From positions 868,001 through 932,000 of the forward strand of contig NZ_JACVFC010000003.1 in NCBI RefSeq assembly GCF_014529935.1: 64,000 nt of DNA, given 5' to 3'. The notes beneath the pieces were generated by a model. It did not search any database. It was not told where the DNA came from and saw nothing but the letters and a program-made list of their open reading frames with translations. Both the position numbers and the translations under genes were made by a program. Below, piece by piece: positions 17,640 to 25,315 of the stretch. The stretch's first letter is position 1. Each line of letters begins with the position of its first letter. This DNA is from Chitinophaga qingshengii. GTDB taxonomy: Bacteria > Bacteroidota > Bacteroidia > Chitinophagales > Chitinophagaceae.

Positions 17640-17659
17640 CCCAGGGCTTTAGCCCTGGG
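17640..17659. repeat. 20-bp palindrome CCCAGGGCTTTAGCCCTGGG-type overlapping a stop codon
   Basis: Perfect 9-bp arms (17640-17648 and 17651-17659). The stop codon of the nitronate monooxygenase gene (TAA on the minus strand, 17649-17651) lies at its centre. The converging glycolipid-binding gene ends 16 bp away. Likely a shared terminator hairpin or dispersed palindromic repeat; there is no T-run. Confidence 0.6.
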
Positions 17660-18740
17660 TTCCCCCGGTATCCAATATTTTCTCCGTCGCCTTTCTGATC
17701 TCCTCCATGATTTCCGCTGCCGGAAGTTCCCTCGCCATCTGAGCTGCCTGACCGGCATACATCACAATAAATGCAGGATCGTCCAGTTCTTTGGCGACTT
17801 TACGGACCGCCTGTGTAAGCGCATCCTGCAGCGGATATACATTCAGCGGCAGGCCGGATGCTTCCACAGCGTCCATAAGCGTATTGCCGATTCCTCTGGC
17901 CCAGCGTCCGGAGAAAGCGCGGGTAAGGCGTGTACCCATATCCGTAACCGCTCCTACTTTCGCTTTGTGACGGGGAGTAGCGGCGCTTTCCGGACTCCTT
18001 AACAGCACGCTGCCACATTGCACGGCGCTGGCGCCCAGGCAGAAAGCTGCGGCTGCGGTGCGTCCGTCGGCAATACCGCCGGCGGCAATAACGGGCAGAC
18101 TTATACGGTCTGTTATCTGTGGTACCAACGCCATAGTGCCTATCTGCGGTAAGGCTCCAGGTAAAAAAGTGCCGCGATGACCGCCGGCTTCTATACCCTG
18201 GGCTACCGCTGCGTCGCAGCCGGCTGTTTCCAACGCTACCGCTTCTTCCACCGAAGTAGCGGTACCCAGCAACAGGCAACCTCGCGCTTTCAACTGTGCG
18301 ATGCTGTCCGCATCGGGGATGCCGAAAGTAAAACTCACCAGCGATACGCCGGCGGATAACAGTACCGGCAGCTGATCTTTATAGGAATAAATTTTTATGG
18401 CATCATAGTCCACCAGCGGCACCGTCAGGTCGCTGGCGGTATACAGCTGTTGCAGAAACCGTTGCATCGGCTCAAATGTGTCCGGTTGGCCGGCAGGCGG
18501 TATCTCGTAAGTAAACAGATTGACGGCAAAGGGTTTGGAGGTAAGCGCTTTCACTTCCTGTATCAGCGCGGCGACCCGCTCAGGCGCCAGCCCGCCGACC
18601 GGCAGGGAACCCAGTCCGCCGCCATTACTCACCGCCGCTACCATGGCCGGTGTGGTAATACCTAACATGGGCGCCTGTACGAATGGGTATGGTATACCCA
18701 ACAAAGAGGTTAGTTTGTTTTGCCATTCCATACACTTCAT
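17649..18740 (-). CDS. Nitronate monooxygenase-family FMN protein
   Basis: 363 residues, a TIM barrel. Conserved segments: N-terminal 'PFVQAPMLGITTPAMVAAVSNGGGLGSLP' and the FMN-phosphate motif 'AAGGIADGRTAAAAFCLGASAVQCGS' (about 220-245). Family members oxidise nitronates such as propionate-3-nitronate; some are enoyl reductases, so the name is broad. The C-terminus runs to a palindrome that contains its stop codon. It is followed upstream by the barrel protein gene in the same direction with only 8 bp between them. Confidence 0.9.
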   Translation of the reverse strand: MKCMEWQNKLTSLLGIPYPFVQAPMLGITTPAMVAAVSNGGGLGSLPVGGLAPERVAALIQEVKALTSKPFAVNLFTYEIPPAGQPDTFEPMQRFLQQLYTASDLTVPLVDYDAIKIYSYKDQLPVLLSAGVSLVSFTFGIPDADSIAQLKARGCLLLGTATSVEEAVALETAGCDAAVAQGIEAGGHRGTFLPGALPQIGTMALVPQITDRISLPVIAAGGIADGRTAAAAFCLGASAVQCGSVLLRSPESAATPRHKAKVGAVTDMGTRLTRAFSGRWARGIGNTLMDAVEASGLPLNVYPLQDALTQAVRKVAKELDDPAFIVMYAGQAAQMARELPAAEIMEEIRKATEKILDTGGTQG

Positions 18741-18748
18741 TTTTTCCG

Positions 18749-20677
18749 TTAACGATTATCAAAACTCAGGAATGCAGGGGCTTTCAACGCCGAAATATCA
18801 AACCTGAAATCCACGATAGTAGTAATTTCCAGTAAGGTCCTGGGTTGAAAAGCCGGTGCATTGGGATAATAATACCCAGACACCTTGATGGTATTGAGCG
18901 ACAGGTTTTCATTCTTCACTCTGAAACCACCGCCCACACCCAGGTAAACAGGGTTGCTGAACAGGTTGTCATTTTTGGCAGTAATCATAGACGCCTGCAG
19001 GGAAGTAAAGAAATTAAACTTGAATCCCAGGAACCGCAGCGGGCTATAGTAAACGGTTTCCGACCCGAAATTCAGACGCTGGTAACCATTCAGCTTGGTA
19101 TAACGGTATCCCCAGATACCGTCGTCGTTATTAATGTTCAGCGGTTTATAGAAAAATGGATTGGGGCTTTCCAGGTAGTCCAGGTTAATAAACTGGCGGA
19201 AGCGGGATTTGCGGATAGAAAACAACCGGCTATAATATTCCGCCCGTCCGTGGATAACCGCATCTTCTATCCTGCTGCCTTGCCAGAACGTACTGATGCC
19301 AAAGGTGGTATTAAAAAGTCCCTGCCGCCGTGTGGTCCAGAACTTCTGGGCTTCGATACCGGTGTACCAACGGTGCCGGTCTTTCCAGGTTTCCCAGCCG
19401 GTAGCGGCTTTCAGGTTATACCCCAGCGGGATATCCTCCGTTCGGCCAAAACCAAAGAACTGGTGTGCCTTGAAGAAGTCCAGCCGGTACATCTGCAGTT
19501 CCAGCAGGTAAAAACGATGGTCATTATAGACCGGATCTATCTTAAACTGCTCCTGGTCGGGGGTTTTGGAGAAGTTGAGATTATAGTGCCGAAACAGGGC
19601 CGCGAAGTTGGGCTTACTGCTGCTGGTGCCGTTATGCTCGTAGTTGTTGATGAAGTTGTACCCTATCCAGCCATCGAGAACGGTATAACGGTAATCGCGG
19701 TATAAGAGGCTGTCCTGCGTCTGGCGCTCAGTACCATGAATATTGATAGACCAGTTGTTGGCCGCCGTGAACCCGCCAACCCATTTGGCCGCGTTGCGGT
19801 ATAGCGGCCGGTTCAGGCTGATGTATAAGGAACCTTCGTATACATTGGTATCCAGCGGCATCACCGGGGTAGTACTGTACAAGGTAGAATAACCGACACT
19901 CACGTCCACAAAAGAACCCAACACGTTGTACTTCGTATAGCGGGCCTCGGTATTCCAGGTAGGCGAATAATCGCTGCGCCACTGAAAGCCCAGCTGTAGC
20001 GCCTGTCCGGCGCCCAGGAGGTTATTATTGGACACCCGGGCCTTGATATCTTTAGCGCTGAACTGCGACAGGTCCACACCATACTCGAATACATCTTTGG
20101 TAATCACCTCCACGTCTACCGAATCGGAATCGGGATTAGCATTCCGTACATGGATACGGGCGTCGGAGAAGAAGGGCCTGTTACGCAGGTAACGTTCGTT
20201 GTCGGCCATTTCGTATGGGTCCAGCCTGGAGCCTTCCCTGAAAAACAGCGACTGGCGAACCACCCACTCTTTGGAATCAAAGTGGAGCCTGTTAGCCAGG
20301 TGAATCAGCTTCATGCTGGTGGTAAACGTTGTATCGTTGATGTTACGCGGACCGAAAACTTTCACCTTGCGGTAGTATATGTTCCGGATCACTTTACCTA
20401 CAAAAGGGGTAAAATACGCCTCACTTTTGGTAATCACACTGTCCGCATCCTGGTCGGGGGTTTCCACATCCTGCCGGGTAATACGGCGGATAAACGACTG
20501 CCGGTAGTCTTTATTCCGCAGGGAATCACGGTACTCGCCGATCTTTTTCATCAGGCTATTGCCTTTTTTACCAACCGTGTCCGCTACCGGCGGTTCCTGG
20601 GCAAACGTCGTCTGGCACCAGCAAAGGAGCCAGCAGGTAACAGCAATAGCAGCTAATATTTTTAGTTCCGTCCTCAA
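18749..20677 (-). CDS. BamA/TamA-like outer membrane protein with one POTRA-like domain
   Basis: About 642 residues from a TTG at 20677, which gives a clean signal peptide ('ILAAIAVTCWLLCWCQTTFA'). An ATG at 20791 would add an odd second hydrophobic stretch, so I prefer the TTG. Residues about 120-230 look like a POTRA domain ('IRNIYYRKVKVFG', '...RNRPFFSDARIHVRNANP') and the rest is a large beta-barrel like the bacterial surface antigen family. Bacteroidota carry several such BamA relatives with unknown cargo. No partner lipoprotein is visible nearby. Confidence 0.8.
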   Translation of the reverse strand: MRTELKILAAIAVTCWLLCWCQTTFAQEPPVADTVGKKGNSLMKKIGEYRDSLRNKDYRQSFIRRITRQDVETPDQDADSVITKSEAYFTPFVGKVIRNIYYRKVKVFGPRNINDTTFTTSMKLIHLANRLHFDSKEWVVRQSLFFREGSRLDPYEMADNERYLRNRPFFSDARIHVRNANPDSDSVDVEVITKDVFEYGVDLSQFSAKDIKARVSNNNLLGAGQALQLGFQWRSDYSPTWNTEARYTKYNVLGSFVDVSVGYSTLYSTTPVMPLDTNVYEGSLYISLNRPLYRNAAKWVGGFTAANNWSINIHGTERQTQDSLLYRDYRYTVLDGWIGYNFINNYEHNGTSSSKPNFAALFRHYNLNFSKTPDQEQFKIDPVYNDHRFYLLELQMYRLDFFKAHQFFGFGRTEDIPLGYNLKAATGWETWKDRHRWYTGIEAQKFWTTRRQGLFNTTFGISTFWQGSRIEDAVIHGRAEYYSRLFSIRKSRFRQFINLDYLESPNPFFYKPLNINNDDGIWGYRYTKLNGYQRLNFGSETVYYSPLRFLGFKFNFFTSLQASMITAKNDNLFSNPVYLGVGGGFRVKNENLSLNTIKVSGYYYPNAPAFQPRTLLEITTIVDFRFDISALKAPAFLSFDNR

Positions 20678-20813
20678 GGGTTGATTGAAGGTGACAAGTA
20701 TATTAAAAAAAAATGGTATTGCGCTTAATGCAATTATTGTACTGAGCCGGAATAATAATTGAATGAAGCAGTACAGAAAGGAAAAGTTCATTGTTCACCT
20801 AAAACCTTCTGCT

Positions 20814-20975
20814 ATGTTACGTTGGGCTTTAATATTCTTTATTGTGGCCATTGTAGCCGCCCTCTTCGGCTTTGGCGGGATTGCCGCAGGCGCCGCGTCC
20901 ATTGCCAAAATACTGTTCTACATCTTCCTGGTGCTGTTCGTCATTTCACTGTTATCCGGTCTTCTCAGGAAATAA
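20814..20975 (+). CDS. DUF1328-family small membrane protein
   Basis: 53 residues with two membrane helices and the family pattern 'MLRWALIFFIVAIVAALFGF' then 'AGAASIAKILFYIFLVLFVIS'. The ATG at 20814 is preferred to one 51 bases upstream, because the longer form only adds unrelated charged residues. YtjA-type proteins are common, stress-linked and of unknown function. Divergent from the BamA-like gene. Confidence 0.88.
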   Translation: MLRWALIFFIVAIVAALFGFGGIAAGAASIAKILFYIFLVLFVISLLSGLLRK

Positions 20976-21004
20976 AAAAGCAGGGAAACTTTCCCTGCTT
21001 TTTT
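20974..21004. terminator. Bidirectional rho-independent terminator
   Basis: Stem of 15 bp (20974-20988 with 20990-21004): AAAAAAGCAGGGAAA and its complement, very short loop. It serves DUF1328 (+) and the DUF695-RraB gene (-) that ends at 21008. Confidence 0.88.
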
Positions 21005-21007
21005 CCT

Positions 21008-21766
21008 TTATTTTACGATGCTGGTTTCCCAGCCGTCATATTCCGCATTGACCTGCTGTGCCAGCTCCCAGAGACTCATGACCACACTGTCTATGGTTGC
21101 TTCACTGGCTTTGTCAGACCTCGATATACATAATTTAAACGGAAACTCCGGATTGTCATTGGCCATATCGTGGGCTATGACAAAGCCGTTTTCCCGGATA
21201 TGTTCCCAATAGGCTGTTTTATCTTCCTGCGTCCGGAAATGTATCCAATGCTCAATAGGACGTTCGCGGTCAGACATGTCACCATGCTGACGGAGCATCC
21301 GCAATACTTTCCTGTTCTGTATACGCTGGAATTCGTAAACATCGGGAAACAGGAAATCGAAATAAAGCTCCCAGTTATTGTCTTCCTTTACACCATAATC
21401 ATAACGGTAGTCCGGAAAACTAATCATTGCATCTGCAATGAATTTATCATGCAGTAATGTATTGCCTGTATAAAAATAGAAGTCACGTACGCCATTGGAA
21501 AAAGTACGTCCCACAAAATGCGCGTCCAGTTTGGTTGTTAGCTGTTCTACCAGAGCATCCTCTATCTCGCCCATAATGGCGAATTCATCATTTTGTGGAA
21601 ATCCGTCTTCCCGCGGATTGTTCAGGTATACCGTAATATATATGGCATTCGGCTTTTCCTTCAATGGTGCAAATCGTCTCAGATCAAGGTCAAGGCCTAT
21701 TACTGCTGGACTTTCTTCAATATGGCACGTGTAAATATCCCAGTCCGGTCGGTAATCCTTATGCAT
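21008..21766 (-). CDS. DUF695-RraB (RNase E inhibitor-like) fusion protein
   Basis: 252 residues. The N-terminal half (about 1-140) is DUF695-like ('DWDIYTCHIEESPAVIGLDLDL', 'YITVYLNNPREDGFPQNDE'). The C-terminal half (about 150-252) matches the RraB fold: 'NRKVLRMLRQHGDMSDRERPIEHWIHF', then 'FKLCISRS'. RraB binds RNase E and slows mRNA turnover in Gammaproteobacteria; here the role is unknown. No signal peptide, so cytoplasmic. Confidence 0.82.
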   Translation of the reverse strand: MHKDYRPDWDIYTCHIEESPAVIGLDLDLRRFAPLKEKPNAIYITVYLNNPREDGFPQNDEFAIMGEIEDALVEQLTTKLDAHFVGRTFSNGVRDFYFYTGNTLLHDKFIADAMISFPDYRYDYGVKEDNNWELYFDFLFPDVYEFQRIQNRKVLRMLRQHGDMSDRERPIEHWIHFRTQEDKTAYWEHIRENGFVIAHDMANDNPEFPFKLCISRSDKASEATIDSVVMSLWELAQQVNAEYDGWETSIVK

Positions 21767-22180
21767 ATAAAAAAATTAAAATAACGCAACAGCTGGCTGT
21801 AAAGATACGTACCTATATGTTATCTTCGAAATCATAAAACAATTATCCCGCTTTTTTTTCTCGCAAAGAAAATTTAAGGCCTGCATTTTTTGGTAAGAGC
21901 GCTAAGAAGCGGATACTGCCTGTTTTTTCTTAGCGCTCTTACCAAAAAATGCAGGTCTTATGCTCCTCTGCGTGAGCTTAACACTAATTAACATTCGTGG
22001 ATTTTCAGGCACACCCTTTGTGAAACCATTACCTGCAAAGAATCCTGCTCGATTCTGAAGTTAAAACATGTTACTGTAAAGGGTTCTATCACACCTTTCA
22101 TCCTAAAAAAGTGATTTTCTTCCTGCATTAAAACTAAATTTACCCCCGCTATAAATTGTTGGACGCTAGTAAAAGATATT
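21767..22180. other. 414-bp region with a long hairpin, upstream of the TonB-dependent receptor
   Basis: No gene on either strand. It contains the 34-bp stem at 21875-21960, flanked by fragments that resemble the 'CGCAAAG / CTTTGCG' repeat seen after the receptor gene. The last 200 bases are AT-rich and probably carry the receptor promoter, though no clean TAnnTTTG was found at a convincing position. Confidence 0.6.
21875..21960. repeat. Long inverted repeat, 34-bp stem with 18-base loop
   Basis: Left arm 21875-21908, right arm 21927-21960, loop 21909-21926. All 34 positions pair, one as a G-T wobble. The arms include CTGCATTTTTTGGTAAGAGC. Flanks carry TCGCAAAG on the left and CTGCGTGAG on the right, related to the outer arms of the repeat at 24676-24807. 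Confidence 0.85.
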
Positions 22181-24676
22181 ATGAGAAAAGTTGTATTGCT
22201 ATTGACAGGATGGATGCTCTTGTTTAACCTTGCATTGACAGCACAGCAACCCGGTGCAAAAAATGCCGCTGCTACTGCCGGAACGATCTACGGAAAACTA
22301 CTGGATGCACAAACAGGCAAACCGGTAGAATATGCTTCTGTAGCGCTCCTGCGCCCAGACTCTTCCGTGCTCACCGGTATGTTATCCAAACCAAACGGTG
22401 ATTTTAATTTTGATAATCTCGCTATCGGTAAATATATCCTGAAAATTAACTTCATCGGTTATGAAGCCTTCTTCAAACCGGTACAGCTGAGCCCAAAAAG
22501 TACCAGCCTGGATGCCGGAAACATTAAACTTCACCCTAATGTAAAATCACTCGCTGCCGTCAACGTAGTGGGAGAAAAACCGGCCTTTACCATGGCCATC
22601 GACAAAAGAGTGTTTAACGTAGAAAAGAACCTGGCCAGCATCGGTGGCACGGCAACGGATGTACTGAAACAGGTACCCTCTGTGAATGTGGACATCGACG
22701 GCAATGTGAGCGTGCGCAATGGCGCCCCTACTATCTTTGTAGATGGCCGTCCTACCACCCTCACACTCGATCAGATTCCGGCAGATGCAATCGCCAACAT
22801 CGAAGTAGTCACCAACCCTTCCGCTAAATACGACGCAGAAGGCATGAGCGGTATCTTAAACATCGTTCTCAAAAAAAATAAAAAAGCAGGCATCAACGGC
22901 CAGCTCAGCGCCGGCGTTACGTCGCTCGGCAGTACCAACACAGGCATCGACTTTAATCTCCGGCAGGAGAAGTTTAACTTCTTCATTAACTACAGTTCCC
23001 GTAACCGCAGATCCCCCATGACCAGCCGTATCTCCCGGAAAAATATACTCGCTGATACGACTAACTACAGCGACCAGCTGCAGGATGGTACTTTCTACCG
23101 TAACTTCCAGACCGGCCGCGTGGGTTTCGACTGGTTCATCGATAACCGTAATACCATCACCATCTCCGAAGGCCTTACCGGCGGTAATTTCAACCGTTAT
23201 AACGACCAGACCCAAAATGATATGGACATCAACCGGGAACTGGTCCGTTATGGCACAGGTATCAACAATACTAAAAACGGTTTCCGCAACTACGCTACCC
23301 AACTGGGTTACAAGCACACCTTCGCCCGCGAAGGCGAAGAACTGACGGCCGACTTTACCTACAACTACGCCACCGGCGATAACGCCTCCGAATATTCATT
23401 ACAATACCATAACCTGAAAGGTGATACTATCAACAGCCCGATTAAGCCGCAAAACCGCTACGGTAGCGGAGAAGGTAAAACAACTTATATCACCGGGCAG
23501 ATAGATTATGTACGTCCTTTTAATGAGAAGTCAAAAATCGAAATGGGCCTGCGCACCAACACCCGCAAGTTTGACAACTTTACCAATACTTTCGGCCAGA
23601 ACTATCCCAGTGGTGCATTCGTCATTGATTCTGCCTTGTCCAACAACTATCACTACCAGGAGCAGATCAATGCAGGATATGTAAGTTATACCGGCGCCCA
23701 CGGCGACTTCGGCTACCAGGCCGGTTTACGTGCGGAACAGTCTAACTACAACGGTGAAACGCGTTTCGGAGAAATGGCATCCTATAAGATCAACTACCCG
23801 ATCAACTTTTTCCCCAGCGTGTTCCTGTCTCAGAAATTCAAAGGGGACCATGAGTTACAACTCAACTATAGCCGCCGTATCCGTCGCCCCTGGTTCCGCG
23901 ATCTGCTGCCTACCATCGATTACGGCGGTCAAACCGCCAGCCGTGGTAATCCTGATCTGCGTCCTGAATTCACCAACTCATTTGAATTATCTTATCTGAA
24001 AGATTTCGCGCATAAACACAATATCCTCGTGTCGTTGTACTACCGTAGCACCGATAATGCCATTACTGATTTTTATGTAGATACCACCCTTAACCTGAAC
24101 GGGCAATCGCAAAGGGTATTATTGTCTTACCCCATCAATGCCAGCACCCGCAATTCCTATGGCGCTGAATTTACCGTGAGAAGTCAGCTGACCAAAAACT
24201 GGGACCTGACCGCCAATGTGAACCTGGCACAGACAAAAATCAGTGCCAGCAACCAGGGGGATAACCTCAGCAACCAGGGCTTTACCTGGTTCGGTAAGCT
24301 CAACAGCAATACCAAGCTGCCCTGGAACCTTACCCTGCAGGTGACTGGTGAATACGAGTCGCGCCAGATCCTTCCACAAGGCGAACGTAAACCACAGTAC
24401 TCAGTAGACGCGGGTATCAAAAAAGATATGCTGAAAAATAAAGCACTGTCAATCTCCCTTACGCTGAACGATATCTTTAACTCAGACCGTAACCTCAGTT
24501 ATACCACTACCGCATTCTCCGAAACAGAGAACTATCGCAAACGCCTCACGCGTGAGCTACGCCTCAATGCTACCTGGCGCTTCGGAAAGATGGACTACAA
24601 TCTGTTTAAACGGAAGAACAATAAATCCGGTAAGGAGAATGGTAACGATATGGGCGGCGGCGACAAAGGCGAGTAG
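22181..24676 (+). CDS. Outer membrane beta-barrel receptor with carboxypeptidase-like domain
   Basis: 831 residues with a signal peptide (cut near 'LALTAQ'). Residues about 32-115 form a carboxypeptidase regulatory-like beta-sandwich ('IYGKLLDAQTGKPVEYASVALL'). A plug domain follows (about 120-230: 'VLKQVPSVNVDIDGNVSVRNG...'), then an outer-membrane beta-barrel (OMP_b-brl_3 type) to the C-terminus, ending in a polar Asn/Gly/Lys tail rather than an aromatic. No classical SusD partner lies nearby, so this is a stand-alone TonB-dependent or related receptor. Cargo unknown. Confidence 0.9.
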   Translation: MRKVVLLLTGWMLLFNLALTAQQPGAKNAAATAGTIYGKLLDAQTGKPVEYASVALLRPDSSVLTGMLSKPNGDFNFDNLAIGKYILKINFIGYEAFFKPVQLSPKSTSLDAGNIKLHPNVKSLAAVNVVGEKPAFTMAIDKRVFNVEKNLASIGGTATDVLKQVPSVNVDIDGNVSVRNGAPTIFVDGRPTTLTLDQIPADAIANIEVVTNPSAKYDAEGMSGILNIVLKKNKKAGINGQLSAGVTSLGSTNTGIDFNLRQEKFNFFINYSSRNRRSPMTSRISRKNILADTTNYSDQLQDGTFYRNFQTGRVGFDWFIDNRNTITISEGLTGGNFNRYNDQTQNDMDINRELVRYGTGINNTKNGFRNYATQLGYKHTFAREGEELTADFTYNYATGDNASEYSLQYHNLKGDTINSPIKPQNRYGSGEGKTTYITGQIDYVRPFNEKSKIEMGLRTNTRKFDNFTNTFGQNYPSGAFVIDSALSNNYHYQEQINAGYVSYTGAHGDFGYQAGLRAEQSNYNGETRFGEMASYKINYPINFFPSVFLSQKFKGDHELQLNYSRRIRRPWFRDLLPTIDYGGQTASRGNPDLRPEFTNSFELSYLKDFAHKHNILVSLYYRSTDNAITDFYVDTTLNLNGQSQRVLLSYPINASTRNSYGAEFTVRSQLTKNWDLTANVNLAQTKISASNQGDNLSNQGFTWFGKLNSNTKLPWNLTLQVTGEYESRQILPQGERKPQYSVDAGIKKDMLKNKALSISLTLNDIFNSDRNLSYTTTAFSETENYRKRLTRELRLNATWRFGKMDYNLFKRKNNKSGKENGNDMGGGDKGE

Positions 24677-24807
24677 TTCACGCAAAGACGCAAAGCAGCA
24701 AAGAAAGCAAAGGCGCGAAGATCAGCATTTGATCTTCGCGCCTTTGCTTTCTTTGTAATCTTAAAAAAAAATTTGCGCGCTTTGCTGCTTTGCGCCTTTG
24801 CGTGAAC
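24676..24807. repeat. Nested palindromic repeat, CGCAAAGACGCAAAG family
   Basis: Outer arms 24676-24703 and 24780-24807 pair over 28 bp with one wobble. An inner hairpin has 26 perfect bp (24699-24724 with 24730-24755) and a 5-base loop, so five bases of the left arm belong to both stems. An A-run follows the inner hairpin. It lies between the receptor stop codon and the thioesterase start, and may act as a terminator or a mobile repeat. Confidence 0.85.
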
Positions 24808-24839
24808 TTCAGTACATTAGTACCCACAAACAACACCAC

Positions 24840-25313
24840 ATGGACTCTATTTATCACACTATTACCCTGCGTTTTTTAGCGGAACCCTCTGATGTCAACT
24901 TCGGTGGCAAAGTACATGGAGGCTCTGTGATGAAGTGGATAGACCAGGCAGGATATACCTGTGCGGCCAACTGGAGCGGGCAATATGCCGTGACCGTATA
25001 TGTAGGCGGTATCCGTTTCTTCAAGCCCATTGCTATCGGCGACCTGGTGGAGATTACCGCGACCATTATATATACCGGCAATACCAGTATGCATATATCC
25101 ATTGATGTTTTCGCCGGCAATCCCAGGCAGCAGCAAAAGCAGAAAACCACCCACTGTGTCATGGTATTTGCAGCCGTAGATGACAACGGCAAAACCATAC
25201 CGGTGCCCAAATGGACACCGCGTACGGCCAGTGAGATCAGTATGGAGACCTACGCCAAAAAGCTGATGGACCTCCGGAAAGATATTGATGAAGAGATGAA
25301 ACCTTATATGTAA
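24840..25313 (+). CDS. Acyl-CoA thioesterase, hotdog fold
   Basis: 157 residues from the ATG at 24840, where the hotdog domain begins; the longer start would fall inside the repeat. Family signs: 'DVNFGGKVHGGSVMKWIDQAGYTCAANW' and 'GGIRFFKPIAIGDLVEITATI'. It resembles YciA/Ach1-type cytosolic thioesterases that cleave acyl-CoA. Converges with the ABC exporter gene with a 2-bp gap. Confidence 0.9.
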   Translation: MDSIYHTITLRFLAEPSDVNFGGKVHGGSVMKWIDQAGYTCAANWSGQYAVTVYVGGIRFFKPIAIGDLVEITATIIYTGNTSMHISIDVFAGNPRQQQKQKTTHCVMVFAAVDDNGKTIPVPKWTPRTASEISMETYAKKLMDLRKDIDEEMKPYM

Positions 25314-25315
25314 CG

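Noticed and set aside
18845..19705. A 286-codon open frame on the + strand
   Set aside because: Antisense to the BamA-like gene; no signal or domain.
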